From Solanum dulcamara (taxonomy: Eukaryota > Streptophyta > Magnoliopsida > Solanales > Solanaceae), in assembly GCF_947179165.1 (NCBI RefSeq), contig NC_077238.1, positions 42,771,793 through 42,835,792 of the forward strand: a DNA stretch of 64,000 nucleotides, written 5' to 3'. Positions 34,841-47,583 of this stretch are shown here, piece by piece. Numbering within the stretch: the stretch's first letter is position 1; each line of letters starts with the position of its first letter. The notes under the pieces are model-generated. The model was not told where the DNA came from, did not search any database, and saw only the letters and a program-made list of their open reading frames with translations. Position numbers and translations under genes: made by a program.

Positions 34841-36780
34841 ATCATAATGCATATACATGCACGTAAAACTCTGTAACATATCAAATATCCCTTAGATATC
34901 ACCATAAAGCATGTTCAAGAGCCCCTAGGTATAGGAGCTTACACATCCCAATACTATTCAACCTATAATAGGCTCAAGGGTCGTAGTTCAACTACTTCAA
35001 GGCCCTTATCATTCAAAAGTGGGTACAAGTCATGAGCTACATCCAGAATCTAAAAATGGGGCTATCTCCAAATCTATGTTCTATAGTACCTATAGTCCAG
35101 TCTTCCTAGAAGTAGGAAAAGATAAGCTTTACATGTACCACTTTCTATCACATGAAAGACTTGAAAAGTAATGACTCAACTTGTTACAGGAGTTCTAATC
35201 AGTAGGAAGTGAACAAGAGCCTTAACTCGCACTCAGATTTTTAATAGTGGAATAACTCCCAATTTCCTATACATAATACTTACATCTAAGTCATGCCAAA
35301 AGAGAAGAAAGGGTAGCTTCACATACTCATCCCTTTCTAACGTATGGAAGGCTTGAGAAGCCCTAGTTCGATTACTGTAAGAGTGCTTTCATCAAGGAGT
35401 ACATAAGAACTGTGAATTACACTTGGTAATTATGAGTAGATTTACCCTCAAGTTCATATCATTCACTATTTAACTTGAAGACATGCCAAAAGAAGAAAAC
35501 GCTAGCTTCACATACACTACTTTTCAGCATATAGAAGAGTCTTAATATTCAGAAGTGAGCACGAATTATGAATCATGAATCATGTTAACAGATCATGAAT
35601 AGAATTACCCCAGGCTTCATACACATATCATTTGTCACTTAAATCTAAGACATGCCCAAAAGAAAAGAGAAACAGTCTTTACATACCTCTTACGGATTAC
35701 TCTTTAACATGTTTGCCTCATCGTCTGCTGAACCTATTTAACATGAAAGAAATACGAGTATCGACAACCCTCAACTTTTCAGCATCTTAAGTTACACACT
35801 AGTATTCATAGAACTCATTTCCTCGCTCGCCTTCTCTACTAGTTCCTTAGTTAGTCAAGGAGTTAACGGAAATCGGGCAGCACCTCCCCTATAACATGCC
35901 CTATCCAAATTTCCAATCACTTCCCTAATTACTACATCTAACCAACAACAACAAACATCAGAATATATACAACTAATTCATTTCAACATTACACAATACA
36001 AACCCCCAAACAACTTATTCAAAACTATCAAAACGTGACATCTTGGCTGCCTACTATCTTATATTGTCGCTTAGTTTCGAAGGGGTAATTAGGGTAAACA
36101 TGCTTTATGTCCTCAATAAAAGTTATATATATGTTTATTAGGGTCTCATAAAATTTATAATCACCCCTACAACAATTTTTTACAAACATATATGCCAAAA
36201 ATACCAACAGCGGCCCGTGTAGGATTTCCAAAATGAAATCTGGGCAGCACCTTACCTATACTTCATCATCCTTTTTTGAGTAAATAAAAGAAAAACTAGG
36301 TTTTATAGGCTAAATAAAAGTTATATAACTATGAAATATCTTTCCAAAACATCTTGAATCACTCGAAATGAAAATTTACAGAAGGAGTTATACTAGTATT
36401 ACTAACAACAGTCCCATTCCAAAAATAGGTTTGTTGACAAAAATGAGAACCTCCTCGAAACCCCAATTATAAATTTTATGTTGTTTAACTCCGCTATATC
36501 ACCGAAGTATACCTTAAATAATTAATTCAAGGATCAAAAATAGAGGCCTTACCTTGTTGTGTTGCTGCCGTAGCTCTCTCTCTATTCTCCTAAGTTTCTT
36601 CACTTTTCTTAAGTTAAGAGATGCTGAAAATGAATTCCTTAGTCATTAATTAGGAATATATACACCACTTTTGGAGGTACACATGGCAGACCCTAGGGGT
36701 GACACGTGGCATCCCCTAGGGCGCCACATCACACAATGCGGCCAATCATACGCTGCCATGTGGCAGCATGGGGTCCACCC

Positions 36781-36830
36781 CAAGTAAGTGGGTCACCTAC
36801 TTAGCCCAAGATGGTGTGTCACCTACTTGT
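36781..36830. repeat. Palindromic GTAGGTG array, 2 degenerate units (S1)
   Basis: Two units of the CAAGTAxGTGxGTCACCTACTT type follow CTGCCATGTGGCAG, as in the E1 and E2 LTRs. Confidence 0.75.
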
Positions 36831-37191
36831 CACTTCCTTGCTTCATTTTCGTGGGTTTGTAATCTCGTGTCACTTCAATAGCCTACTTATTCCTTTCTAC
36901 TTAAGCTCGACGTGTGCTCGAGGATCTTAATTATGCAAGACATCCAAATCCATAGCTTACGCAACTAGGTCGAGTCCTACGACTCATTACTTGGCTTCCA
37001 ACTCCTTCCAACTTCTTCTAACCCTATTTCCAATCTTCTCTATTATGGAGTATCTCATTCTCCTTTTCTTAGGATTATTTGATAGCGTTATAGATTATCC
37101 GACTCACATTACAACTTCTAAAAAACATAAGAGCCTTCCCAGAAACATAAGAAGCGTTCTGAGGTACCAGAGTACGGGGTGTAACAAATAT

Positions 37192-37545
37192 TTTGGAGCT
37201 AACCACGTGGTTAGAATTTTCATCCAAGTGTATTTTCAATGAATGTTGACCAAAAGTCAAATATAGGCCAAATTTCAAAAGAAAAAGCACCAAATGGTCC
37301 TAAACTCATGCTGATAGCCTCGGTACTCGTATTGACCCTACTTCTAGCCTAATTTGGCCAATCCACAGCTGATGAAATTGTCAAATTTCCATTTTGAGGT
37401 CGTTTTCCTAAAGTTATGATGAAGGACAACTTTTCAAGTTATAAAAGCTCCAAAATAGGGATAAGGGAATAAAACATAATGAATGACCAGGCAACCGAAC
37501 TGTCTGGCCAGTAAGTCATAAATGACTTGGGGTCACTATAATTTT
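37192..37545 (-). mobile_element. L: right part of the old LTR
   Basis: Begins TTTGGAGCTAACCACGTGG and matches the inner end of the E3 LTRs (for example TTTGGAGCTAACTATGTTG at 47194), which supports reading it as the continuation of 30357-33831 across S1. The outer terminus is uncertain, near 37545. Confidence 0.5.
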
Positions 37546-39358
37546 GAGGCCTCCAAAGTGAAAAAATTAGAATTTTGAGTTAAAAGAGAGAAATAGTGAA
37601 AAAATTGGAGAAGGATGCTCGCCTAATGGGATTGGCGTCTCACCAAATAGTTTGGAAGACTCGCTCATTTCCTTATGACCTCGCTAAGTTTGCTTGGAAG
37701 AAAGGTTTGGTGATATGACGAGTCGACTAGGTGAGTAACTCTACCTTGCCTAAAACGTTAGACAAATTAATGGAGAAGGGTTGTCAGGAGAAGGGAAGGT
37801 TGGCGATGAAGAGTGTGGTTTAAAGACTCGCCAAACATGTTATGTGGGCTAGATGATCTCACCAATTAGTTTAGAGAAATTCACAAGTTGAGGATGATTA
37901 GACGAGGGAAAGGCCACTTTGGTGACCCTCTAAACTAGAAATGTGATCAAAGTTAATCTCGTCGAAAGTATTTGAGAAATATCCTCACAACTAAGGAAGA
38001 TTGGAGACATAGCATGGTTGAATGGTGACTCGCCGACTGGTCAGCAAGCATGACCTATCTCTCTTAACCTCCTTCTATCAGTTTTAAGTAAGGGAATTTT
38101 TCTCCTTTCCATCTTATTCAATCCCTAGACTATGTCATTTTAATACAAAGTCCTAAGATTAAAATTATCCAAACCCTTTGAATTCTCCTCATTCACTTTC
38201 CAATCCTATATTGCTAGAGTCTTCTCTCTAAAACATTCTCCAAAAGGGTCTCAACTTCAAATAAATTAGGGCTCAAGAAATATCAATTTCAAAATCTCCA
38301 TAATCCTTTCACTAAGGCTCCATTGATAAAGGTATGTGTGAGTTTACTAATGAATTCCATTCATCCATTGGGCCCCAAAAGATCCTAACTCTAGAAGTTC
38401 AATTACACCCAATTTATGGGGGTTTTGTGTGAATTCCTTATGGGTCCTTCTTATATGATTTAATTTAATATTATTATTCATTATCATGCATAAATTCATT
38501 ATAATAAATTATTTCCAAATTATTTCTCATGGACCCATGCGTTGAGCTTTGATTTTCAATTATAAATATTGAACTATGATCATGCATTTTGATGATATAT
38601 TTTATAAAAATCTATGATGGTGATGAATTATTTTTCAATGATGTTTCAAGCAAGATATTAAGATTGTGAAAGGTTTTCTTCACAACTTATGTTTAAGAGG
38701 TGAAAGGCTTTACTCACCGACTCATGGATTCCTATGAATCACTCATGCAATGAGCTATTCTTATAATTATTTATGATGAAATTATGATGATGATTTCATG
38801 AATTTTCATTGGTATAATGACTAAGCACTAAGAGAAATTTTACGTGGGCTTCAATTAGTTAGCCAAAGTATCTACCTAATAGAATCCTAGTAGCAACCTA
38901 TAGTCCCTAACTACGTTTCCACTGTAGGTTGCCTTTCTAGATTGGCTAGTGGATCCACATATAGATCATTAGGTGAAGATGTTCCCACGGAGTCTACCTT
39001 AGCAATTAGCCTCTTTCTTCTCAACGTGGGAATTATATTGGATTCCATGTTATAGCTCGCATAGTCTTAAGTGCCAGTTAAGATCATATCCCACATAAAG
39101 GCATATGCTATGATATGGTCTCGTATGTCGAATTTATGATGCATTGTATTGTACTCATGTTTTCAAAGGTATTGGTCATATATCTCGAGTTCATATTTCT
39201 TATGTCCTATTATTGTTGTTATGCATAATTCTCACATAGTTAGTCCATTCCATTTACTAACACATACTTTTACCTACATTGTATTGTAATGTAGGGTCCG
39301 ACAATCACGCTCCTCCCTCTAGTGGCTAGAGTTACATTGATTGTTACCAATTGGTTAG
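37546..39358 (+). mobile_element. Truncated LTR related to the G2 LTR
   Basis: Non-coding sequence aligns with parts of the G2 3' LTR: a CCTAGTAGCAACCTATAGTCCCTAA stretch near 38888 compares with 57500, and the GTAATGTAGGGTCC block near 39285 with 57900. It breaks off near 39358 at an ACCAATTGGTTAGTA stretch, before the LTR end. It may be an earlier LTR into which, or beside which, the G2 5' LTR landed. Confidence 0.5.
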
Positions 39359-40463
39359 TATAAACCCCCTAAAACCATCCACATTCATTGATGAGATCAT
39401 AAGAAAAAAACCAAAAAGAACCCTATACTGAACATCTTCATGGTTTGTGAAGAGCTCCACACGCTGTGGAGTGGTTTGTGGGAACAGACTTCGTCAAGTC
39501 TAGCATTAGAGACGTTTGACTGGAGAGACCACGTTCTCTGGTAGCACTTGTAAAGATGGCTCGAGTCCATGATTTAAAGGGTTGAACTTCACTGATAACC
39601 CAACGGTCTATGAATAAGATCACGGGCTATAGACCTAGTCATGGAGTTCACTTGAGTTTTCCTCTATTTCTTGGTCCCCTCACGGCTTCTCAGTACGACC
39701 CACGAAGGGCCTTTTGATCCTCACCTATTGCAATTTTTCTGTGATTTCCATCTTGAACTAAATTTTCTAACTTTCTAACTTTTAGGTTCTGAGAGTTGGT
39801 TAAAGCTCCTATCCCACAAAGGTATACGTTATCGTATGAGTTCTTATGTTGTTTATGATGCATTGACCTCATTGTTATGATATTCAAATACTTTCAAGTT
39901 TTACTCATGTTTTAAGATATTTATCATGCATCCCACGTACATATTATTTATGTCATATTATTATTGTTCATGTATGTTTCTCTCATAATTAGTGCATTTC
40001 ATGTATTAAACCATACATATTGCCTACATTGTATTATAATGTAGGGTCTAATGAGCATCACGCTCATCCTCCTACTCATGTCTAGATCAGATTACATAGC
40101 TTGATACTTGATTAGTGAGTCTTTAGGCATTCGAGGATGTAACCAACTTGAGTTTATATTCCTTTCTATGACGTTATCTTTTTTTTTTGGATGAGCTAAG
40201 AGCTTGTCTTAATCTCCTATCTAGACCAGTAAAGGCATGTTAGATGCCCATGTACTCTATGTTGTCATGCTCATTTTGAGTTGATTTTCTCTTTATTGAG
40301 TTATTCATGTTGAGACTTTATTCTGCATTTATGATATCTTTTGTTATGTTCTTGACTTTTTACCTTATGTATGCTCATGTATGATATTCTAAGAATCTTG
40401 ATTGGTGTCCTTCAAGATTCTAATCGCCGTGTTATGCCTAGGGCCTTGCTTGGGTGATGAAAA
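39359..40463 (+). mobile_element. G2 5' LTR remnant
   Basis: The right part (about 39795-40463) aligns with 57683-58325, including TATAATGTAGGGTCTAATGA and GCATCACGCTCATCCTCCTA near 40030-40070. It ends GGGCCTTGCTTGGGTGATGA, a decayed form of the GGTCGTGACA end. The left part (39440-39680) has ACGACCCACGAAGGGCC-type motifs like those near 51950-52080 in the 3' LTR. The 5' boundary is uncertain. Confidence 0.55.
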
Positions 40464-40464
40464 A

Positions 40465-40480
40465 CTTGGTAATAGAGTAC
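40465..40480 (+). other. G2 primer binding site
   Basis: CTTGGTAATAGAGTAC follows the LTR end, a two-substitution version of TTGGTATCAGAGC (initiator tRNA-Met type). Confidence 0.7.
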
Positions 40481-41344
40481 AAGGTTTAAAGTGTCATAGG
40501 GAGTCTAACACGATGCGATAAGTAGAGTCTTGTTGATCGATGCGAAGCGCGCCACATCTATGAATAAGAGGCTATGGACGTTTAGGAAAATTCACTTCTT
40601 TCATCATTCTTTTGTCATGCAATAGAGTTGAACTCTAAGGTGTTTCCCTCTCATGTTTTATCCTTGAGATTATAGAAATACATCTCCACAAAGAATTCTT
40701 GTGGGACGGAATGTTGAAGAGCAGCAACAAGCTTTGAATCACCCTTTGAATAAGCAAGTCTCTCATATGGAGTTTTGAGCCGTATTTCTTCACTTCAATT
40801 GTATGACCCTCTTGAGTTTGATGCTTTCATAGTGGACGAGGATCCACAAGAGTTAGTTGAGGGTATTGATAATATTATGGATATCATAGGCATTGGTTCG
40901 GTAGAAAAGGTGAACTTGGAGGCTTGTCAACTCAAGGGAGTTGCTCAATTTTGGTATGACCAATGCAAGAGTTAAAGGGGTAGAGATGATGGACTCGCTG
41001 AGTGGGAAGAATTCCAATGTTTTCTCCTTGATCACCTTTTCCTTAGGAGTTATGGGAAGCAAAGGTTCAAGAGTTCATCAATTTGAGGTGAGGTAATATG
41101 AGTGTATGAGAGTATGGTCTTAAGTTTACTAAGTTGTCAAAATATGCTCCTTTAATAATTGCTGATACAAGGGCCCGTATGTGCTAGTTCATTTAAGGTG
41201 TGCCGGACCTGGTGCTCAAGGAGTGTAGAAATTCCATGCCAATAAAGGAGATGGACACATGCTTAAAGAATAGAAAAGAAGAAGTTGAAAGAGAGGTTTA
41301 GAAGGAAGTGCAAGAGGGATTGAACCAATGGCGGTGAGTTTTCA
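40481..41344 (+). pseudogene. G2 gag, 5' part
   Basis: The frame 40775-40975 is readable as chromovirus gag (PLEFDAFIVDEDPQELVEGIDNI and CQLKGVAQFWYDQCK, landmarks at 40810-40970). Broken frames continue with AEWEEFQCFLLDHLF and a later IADTRARM-like stretch near 41160. The zinc knuckle is beyond the E3 insertion. The reading stops at TTTCA (41340-41344), where E3 is inserted; the downstream flank is TTTAA at 47584. The segment just before the break, CCAATGGCGGTGAGTTTT, reappears as CCAATGGTGGTGAGTTTT at 47761, which shows what the uninterrupted sequence looks like. Confidence 0.75.
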
Positions 41345-44208
41345 TGTCACGACCCAAATTCGGAACAGGATGGCTCCTACTATAATCCCGAGTAGGCAAA
41401 ACCAAACCCAACAAATGTAGAAGTCAACCTCAATTTAAATAAAAATTTAATAACATAAGAATACAGAAGTAAGATGAATTTAATAAAAAAAATTGGGCCA
41501 AGGTATAGATTTATAAATATGATATAAAGTATACAAAAATGCCCTAAAGTGACCAAAAATGATGGACTGACGCTAGACCAATCCCGGACCTAGTGTCACA
41601 TATACAGTAGCTACTATGTACAAAAGTAGACAATATATAAATATACAACATAAAACTGTTTTTCCAAAATACAAAATACAAGTTAGTACAAAAGGGGGAA
41701 TGTAGCAAGTCTTTGAACCTTGGGAGCTAAGCGCAATCCCTATCTTGCACAACAACAAATGATAAGCCCCTTGGGGGTTGCTCGAACTGGGAGCTGCATC
41801 AAAAAGAAGCAGAAGTGTAGTATGAGTAATAAAACACGGGTTACTTAGTAGGCATCATAGGACAACCAAGCTCAGAAAGAATAAATATGTATTAAGCAAC
41901 ACGATGATACTACTAATAATAGGAGAGAAGCATAAAACTACGACTAAGGGAAAAGAGGATACATGAAGATCATACAATAGTCCAGTAAATCCAATCAAGC
42001 TAGTAGTCACATTAATAATCTCAATCCACAAAATATTGAAGGAATACATGAACGTAAAGTATTAGATATAGATCAATATCCCCCCAAAGTAGCATGGAGC
42101 ACCCAGAACAACCATCATGCTCATCAATATCAAAATAATAACTTAGAATATGTATCAATGAGCCGCTCAAATTCACTTCTCGAGCTTATCAATGGAAAAT
42201 ATAATAGTGTAAGCCCAAATTCAATAAAAGGGTAACTCGAAATCATGACTCGATCTCATCAACCATGAAATGCCATAAATAACATATCATCAGTATTTCC
42301 TTAAAAACCCTTACACTTATTCATTAATCAAAAGTATTAAAAAGGTATTTTTTAGCACCAGTGAGGTAAAACAAGGCAACCATCATGTTGAAAAATGTAT
42401 AACACTCAAGTCAGGACAACATCCCATCAAAGGAATCGAATGACCAACCTAAGACTCCAGTACATAACAAGCATGGCCTTGGGCCCAACATTCCAATGCC
42501 AAAAGCAAACAAGATATATCATAAGCCGAAGTAAAAACAAGTGGGATCTTAACTTCAAATCACCTAGCAACAAGTTCCAAGGATTCTAAATATGTAAACA
42601 AGTCAAGCTAGTACCTAGACTAAGGATCCAACGGCTAAAATCCAAATTAAATACTAACGATGATCATCAAATCCAAAATTCTCAAAAGGATATCAACACC
42701 TAAATCACCAATCTAATAACACTTACCACCAAAAATATATTAATTACAACAAAGCCAAGTCTAATAGGAGGAAGCCATAACCTATCTCAAGGTCAAAACT
42801 GCACACAAACTGCTAAATAGTGCTTTTAACTTTCGGGCCACCTACGAACGATGCTGCTCTATCAAATTATCGAAGAACATATCAAAAGCAAGACAATAAT
42901 ATCAATATTTCTATAATTAAAAATTGAACCAAAATCGGGTAAAAATCCGACATTGGGACCCATACATGAAATTGAAAAACTTACTCCATCACAAGGTCCC
43001 AAATAGCTCAAGAAACTTGTGCCCCAAAAATAGGCACATTTTGAGAACTAGAAAAGCTCAAGACAACCCCACCAATTTCAAGCCCTAAGATAGCCAAAAA
43101 TGAAAGAAACAACAAAATTACGCTAGACATACAAGAGTTTTAGGATGACAAAGAGTCCCAAAACATTCCCTCAAGAATCTCCAATGCACTAACACAAGAA
43201 TGATCGAAAATGGTCAAGATGAGCTCTTAAAATTGAGTTTTGATTAAAGGGAAATGAAGAAGAGGAAGCCAAAAATCGGGTCTTTAAGACATCACTGCCA
43301 GGCCTTATTTTTTCATCGCGAATGCGGAGACAAGTTCCTCGAATATGGAGGTCAGCCAGTTACCCACCCTGAACATAGAGGCTTGTCCGCAAATGCAGAG
43401 AACAAGAAGCTAAACCTCCGTGAATGAGGTAAAAGGCCTATGAAGGCAGAGAACAATAAGCCACACCTCCACGAATGTAGACAAGGGCCCACGAACGTGG
43501 AGAACAAATTATAGATGCACCAACAATTTCATCAAGGGAAAAAGTCCCTCAACGGGGGCTCAAAATTTGTTCAGAAATCATTTGGAACATTTTTGATGCA
43601 ACAAACAATGCCAGCTAACTGGAAAATGACATTCTGGACTCAACAATATCAACGGATTTCCCAACAGAGGTTTTTTTGATGAATAGTTGACAAAAGTCAA
43701 TAATTTCCAAAGAAAAACACATAAATGTCACGAGTGGCCTAAAACTCATTTTGTGCACCTTAAGAAATGGACCAAAGGTAGTTTTAAACTTCACTGGACG
43801 TTCCGAATCTAGCCACACTAAAGGAATTTTCATCTATTTGTTTATGCAAAATATTGACCAAAGTCAAACATGGTCAAAACATAAAGTTAAAATGGAAAAA
43901 CCACACAAACTCAAAACAAAGACTCCAAAACCCAAACCAACCTTCCTTCTAGACCAAAAAGGACTTCAAGAGATGATGGAACTGTCGAAATTCTCATACG
44001 ATGCCTGAATCATCGAATGTTAACTGAAGTCAACTCTTTCAAGCCTTAAACCTTAGAAATAGCCGCAACACCTCAAAACTCAACCGAATAATTTGGGGAT
44101 CATGCCACCCATCCCAATATCATATAAGATCTATAAAGAATCTACGACAATGGGTAAAATTGTAAAAAACTGAAAAACTACAAAATTGACTTTGGAGGTT
44201 TTACAACA
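41345..44208 (-). repeat. E3 3' LTR
   Basis: 2,864 bp ending TTTTACAACA. It includes the GAATGCGGAGA repeat cluster at 43310-43510. Confidence 0.88.
43310..43510. repeat. Degenerate CGAATGCGGAGA repeat cluster, about 8 copies (E3 3' LTR)
   Basis: Copies of the type CGCGAATGCGGAGAC, CGCAAATGCAGAGAAC and ACGAACGTGGAGAAC recur every 20-30 bp over 200 bp. Confidence 0.75.
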
Positions 44209-44766
44209 TCCACAACTACAAGGACTATCGTCCTTGAAAGTCAAGGAGGAAGGATATCTGGTAGCTCAAAAAGAGGAGGATATCGGCCCATATATCCTGC
44301 TCAGTCTCTCAAGTAGCCTCGTCGATCCAACAATGCCTCTATTGGACCTCCACTAATGGAATTTCCTTAGACCTCAAGTTCTTAACGTGCCTTTCCAAAA
44401 TTGCCATAGGCTTCTCCTCAAAGGCTATGGACTCATTAGGATGAACCGAATCTCATTGAAGCACGTGATACTCATGTGGGATGTACTACTACAGCGTGAA
44501 AACATGGAATATAGGGTGAACACCTGAAAGTGATGGGGAAAGGACAACTTATAAGCTACCTCCCCTACCCATCTCAAGATCTCAATAGGGTCGGTGAACC
44601 TAGGGCTAAGCTTACCCCTCCTATCGAATCTCATTACGCTCTTCATGGGCAACACATGCAGGAATATTCAATCTCCAACCCTAAACTCTAAAGGTCGAAC
44701 CTACGATTAGCATAACTCTTCTGCCTACTCTGGGCAGTAAGGAGACTTTCCTAAACTTGGGCCATT
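44209..44766 (-). pseudogene. E3 integrase C-terminal stub
   Basis: The minus-strand frame 44655-44425 reads MKSVMRFDRRGKLSPRFTDPIEIL, WVGEVAYKLSF and HHFQVFTLYSMFS, the conserved C-terminal integrase blocks just before the chromodomain region. The upstream 100 bp (44766-44660) still read as the preceding integrase segment (a SRQKSYA-like stretch) in other frames. It then meets LTR sequence abruptly at 44767. A short inverted repeat AAGGACtatcGTCCTT lies at about 44221-44236 near the LTR edge. Confidence 0.8.
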
Positions 44767-47583
44767 ATGGCACCTACTATAACCTCCGAGTAGGCAAGCC
44801 AAACACTACTAATGTGGAAGTCAACATCAAATTAAATAAATAATTAATAACATAAAAAATACAAAATTAAGACGACTAAAACAAAATAATTAGACCAAGG
44901 AATAGATATGTAAATAAGATACAAAATATACAAAAAGGCTCAAAAGTGACCAAAAATGCCAATGCTAGACCAACCCTGGACCTAGTGTCACCTATACAGG
45001 AGATATAAAGTACAAAAGATGAAAATATATGAATATACAATGCAAAACTGATTGTCCAAAATACAAAATACAAGTCAGTACAAAAGAGTAAATGTAGCAA
45101 GTCGCTGAACATTAGGAGTCTACCACAATCGAGATCTGGTATAGCTATGGATGATCAAGCACGTGCTCGGGGTGGATCGAATTAGGAGCTACATCTAAAT
45201 GATTTAGAAGTATAGTACGAGTACCAAAATATGGGGTACTCAGTAGGCATCATAGGCTGACTGAGCTCAGAAAGAATAAATATATATTAGGCAGCACGAT
45301 AATGCTAATAACAATAACAGAGAAGCATAAAACTATAATTATAGAGAAAGAGGGTATGGGAAGATTATACAGTAGTCAAGTAAGTCCAACAAAGTAGATT
45401 GTCACACTAATAATCTCAATCCACAAAATATTAAAGGAATGCTTGAACATAAAGTAGTATATATAGATTAATATCCCCCCAAAATAGGATGGAGCACCAG
45501 GAACAACCATCGAGCTCATCAATATCGCAATAATAACTCAAAATATGTATCAATGGGCCACCCGAAATTCACATCCGAGCTTATCAACCATGAAATGCCA
45601 TAAATAAGATATCACCGGTATTTCCTTAAAAACCCTTTCACTTATTAATTAATCAAGTATTAACTTCACCATTTTATTCTTTCTTTAAAAAGGGTTTTTT
45701 AGCACCGGTGAGGTAAAACAAGACAAGTATCATGTTAAAAATCATATAACACTCAAACCGAGACAATATTCTATCACAAAGGCATCAAATCACTAACTTC
45801 AAGACTCCGGTATACCACAAGCACATCCTCGGGCCCAATAATCCAATGCCAAAAGAAAATAAGATATATCATAAGCTAAAATCATAACAAGCGGCCAATC
45901 GAAACCCAATAAGCCAAACAAGCAGGATATTAAGTCCAAATAACCTAGGAGCAAGTTCTAAGGATTCTAAGCGATGCAAACAAGTCAAGTTAGCACCTAG
46001 ACTAAGGCTCCAATGGCTAAACCCAAACTAGATACTAACGATGATCATTGACTCCAAAATGCCTAAAATAATATCAATACCTAAATCACCAACCTAATCA
46101 CACGTTACCACCCAAAATATATCAATTTCAACCAAGCCAAGTTTAATAAGAGGAATCGATAATCTACCAGAAGGACAAAACCACACATAAACTGCTAAAC
46201 TTGAGCTTTTCACTTTCAGGCCGGCTTTGAATGATGTCACTTTATCAAATTATCAAAGAACACATCAAAACAACGCCAACGATACCTATATTGCTATAAT
46301 GAAAAATACAACCAAAATCAGGTCAAAATTTGACATTTGGATCCATGCATGAAATTGAAAAACTAACTCCATCACAATGTCCAAAATATCCCAAGGAATT
46401 TGCACCACAAAAATGGGTTCATTCCAAGCACCGCAAGAGCTCAAAATAACCCCACCAATTTCAAGCCCCAAGATAGCCAAAAATGAAAGAAAGAACGAAG
46501 TTATGCAAGACTTAAAAGATGTTTAGGATGAGAAAGAGTCCCAAAATGTTCCCTTAAGAATATCCAATGCACCGAAATAAGAATGATCAAAAATGGTCTA
46601 GAGGAGCTGTCAAAATTGATTTTTCATTTAAGGGAAATAGAGAAGTGGAAGCCAAATATCGGGTTTTTAGACCTCACTACCAATCCTCATTTTACCTTCG
46701 CTAATGCAGAGACAAGTTCCACGAACAAATAGGTCAGTCGGTTCACCCTCCGCAAACGCAAATGCTAGTCCAAAAACATAGAGAACAAGAAGATAAACCT
46801 CCACCAATGCAGCAAAAGGCTCGAGAATGCGGAGAACAAACATCCACACCTCCACGAATGCGTTCAAGGGCCCGCGAATGATGAGAACAAATTATAGGTG
46901 CACTATTAGCTGTGCACCAACAATTTCACCAAGGGAAAAAGTCCCTCGATGGGGGCTCAGAACCTCGTTGATGCAAATGAACTATTCTACCTAATTGGAA
47001 ATAGCATTTCGAACTCAACGGAATCAACAAATTTCTCAATGGAGGTTATTTCGATGAATAGTTGACGAAAGTCAATTATTTCCAAAAGAAAAACATAAAT
47101 CACACAAATGGCCTAAAAATCATTCTTAGCACCTAAAAAACCAAACCAAAGGTCGTTTCAGACCAAACTCGGCATTTTGGAGCTAACTATGTTGACATAA
47201 TTTTCATCTGAGCGTGTTTACTCAAGATGTTGACCTAAGTCAAACTTGGCCAAAACTTAAAGTTAAAATGGAAAAACCACACAAACTCAAAATGAATACT
47301 CAAAAACCCAAACCAACCTTCCTTCTAGATCAAAAATGACCTTCTAGAGTTGATAGAACCATCAAAATTTTCATCCGATGTCCAAATGTCCAAATGTTGA
47401 TTGAAGTCAACTCTTTCAATCCTTAAGACTCAGAAATAGGCAAACCACCTCAAAAGTCAACTGAACATCATGGGGAGCATGTCACTCATCCCAACATCAT
47501 AAAAAAGCTATAATGAAGCTACGGGAAGGAGTAAAACTATAGAAACACAAAAAATCACGAAAATGACCTTAGAGGTCATTACA
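44767..47583 (-). repeat. E3 5' LTR, truncated by 25 bp
   Basis: 2,817 bp, aligned with 41370-44208. The terminal TGTCACGACCC segment is missing at its left edge. Confidence 0.88.
46685..46890. repeat. Degenerate CGAATGCGGAGA repeat cluster (E3 5' LTR)
   Basis: Counterpart of 43310-43510, with forms such as CGCTAATGCAGAGA, GAGAATGCGGAGA and ACGAATGCG. Confidence 0.7.

Larger units (their letters stand above)
33832..37186 (-). mobile_element. S1: solo LTR of the E1 family with perfect TSD
   Basis: 3,355 bp from TATCACGACCCAACC to GGGGTGTAACA, flanked by AATAT on both sides (33827-33831 and 37187-37191). The left about 2 kb match the E1 LTRs. The part from about 36030 to 36830 matches the E2 LTR rather than E1. 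A G-box (CACGTGG near 36703) and CCCTAGGGC lie before the palindromic array. There is no internal region, so this is the product of LTR-LTR recombination. Confidence 0.9.
41345..47583 (-). mobile_element. E3: internally deleted gypsy element (LTR, integrase stub, LTR)
   Basis: The element spans TGTCACGACCC (41345) to GGTCATTACA (47583), flanked by TTTCA and TTTAA (one mismatch). LTRs are 41345-44208 and 44767-47583, leaving only 558 bp inside, which encode the C-terminal piece of integrase on the minus strand. The 5' LTR (right) lacks its last 25 bp, and the primer site, gag, protease, RT and most of integrase are gone. It is inserted in G2 gag. Confidence 0.9.

Noticed and set aside
37429..37433. 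ACTTT as a right-hand target-site duplication for LTR L (left ACTTT at 30352-30356)
   Set aside because: The sequence beyond 37433 still aligns with the inner LTR sequence of E3 (the TCAAG...CTTAGAAATAG region near 44038-44060), so the LTR does not end there. The five-base match is probably chance.
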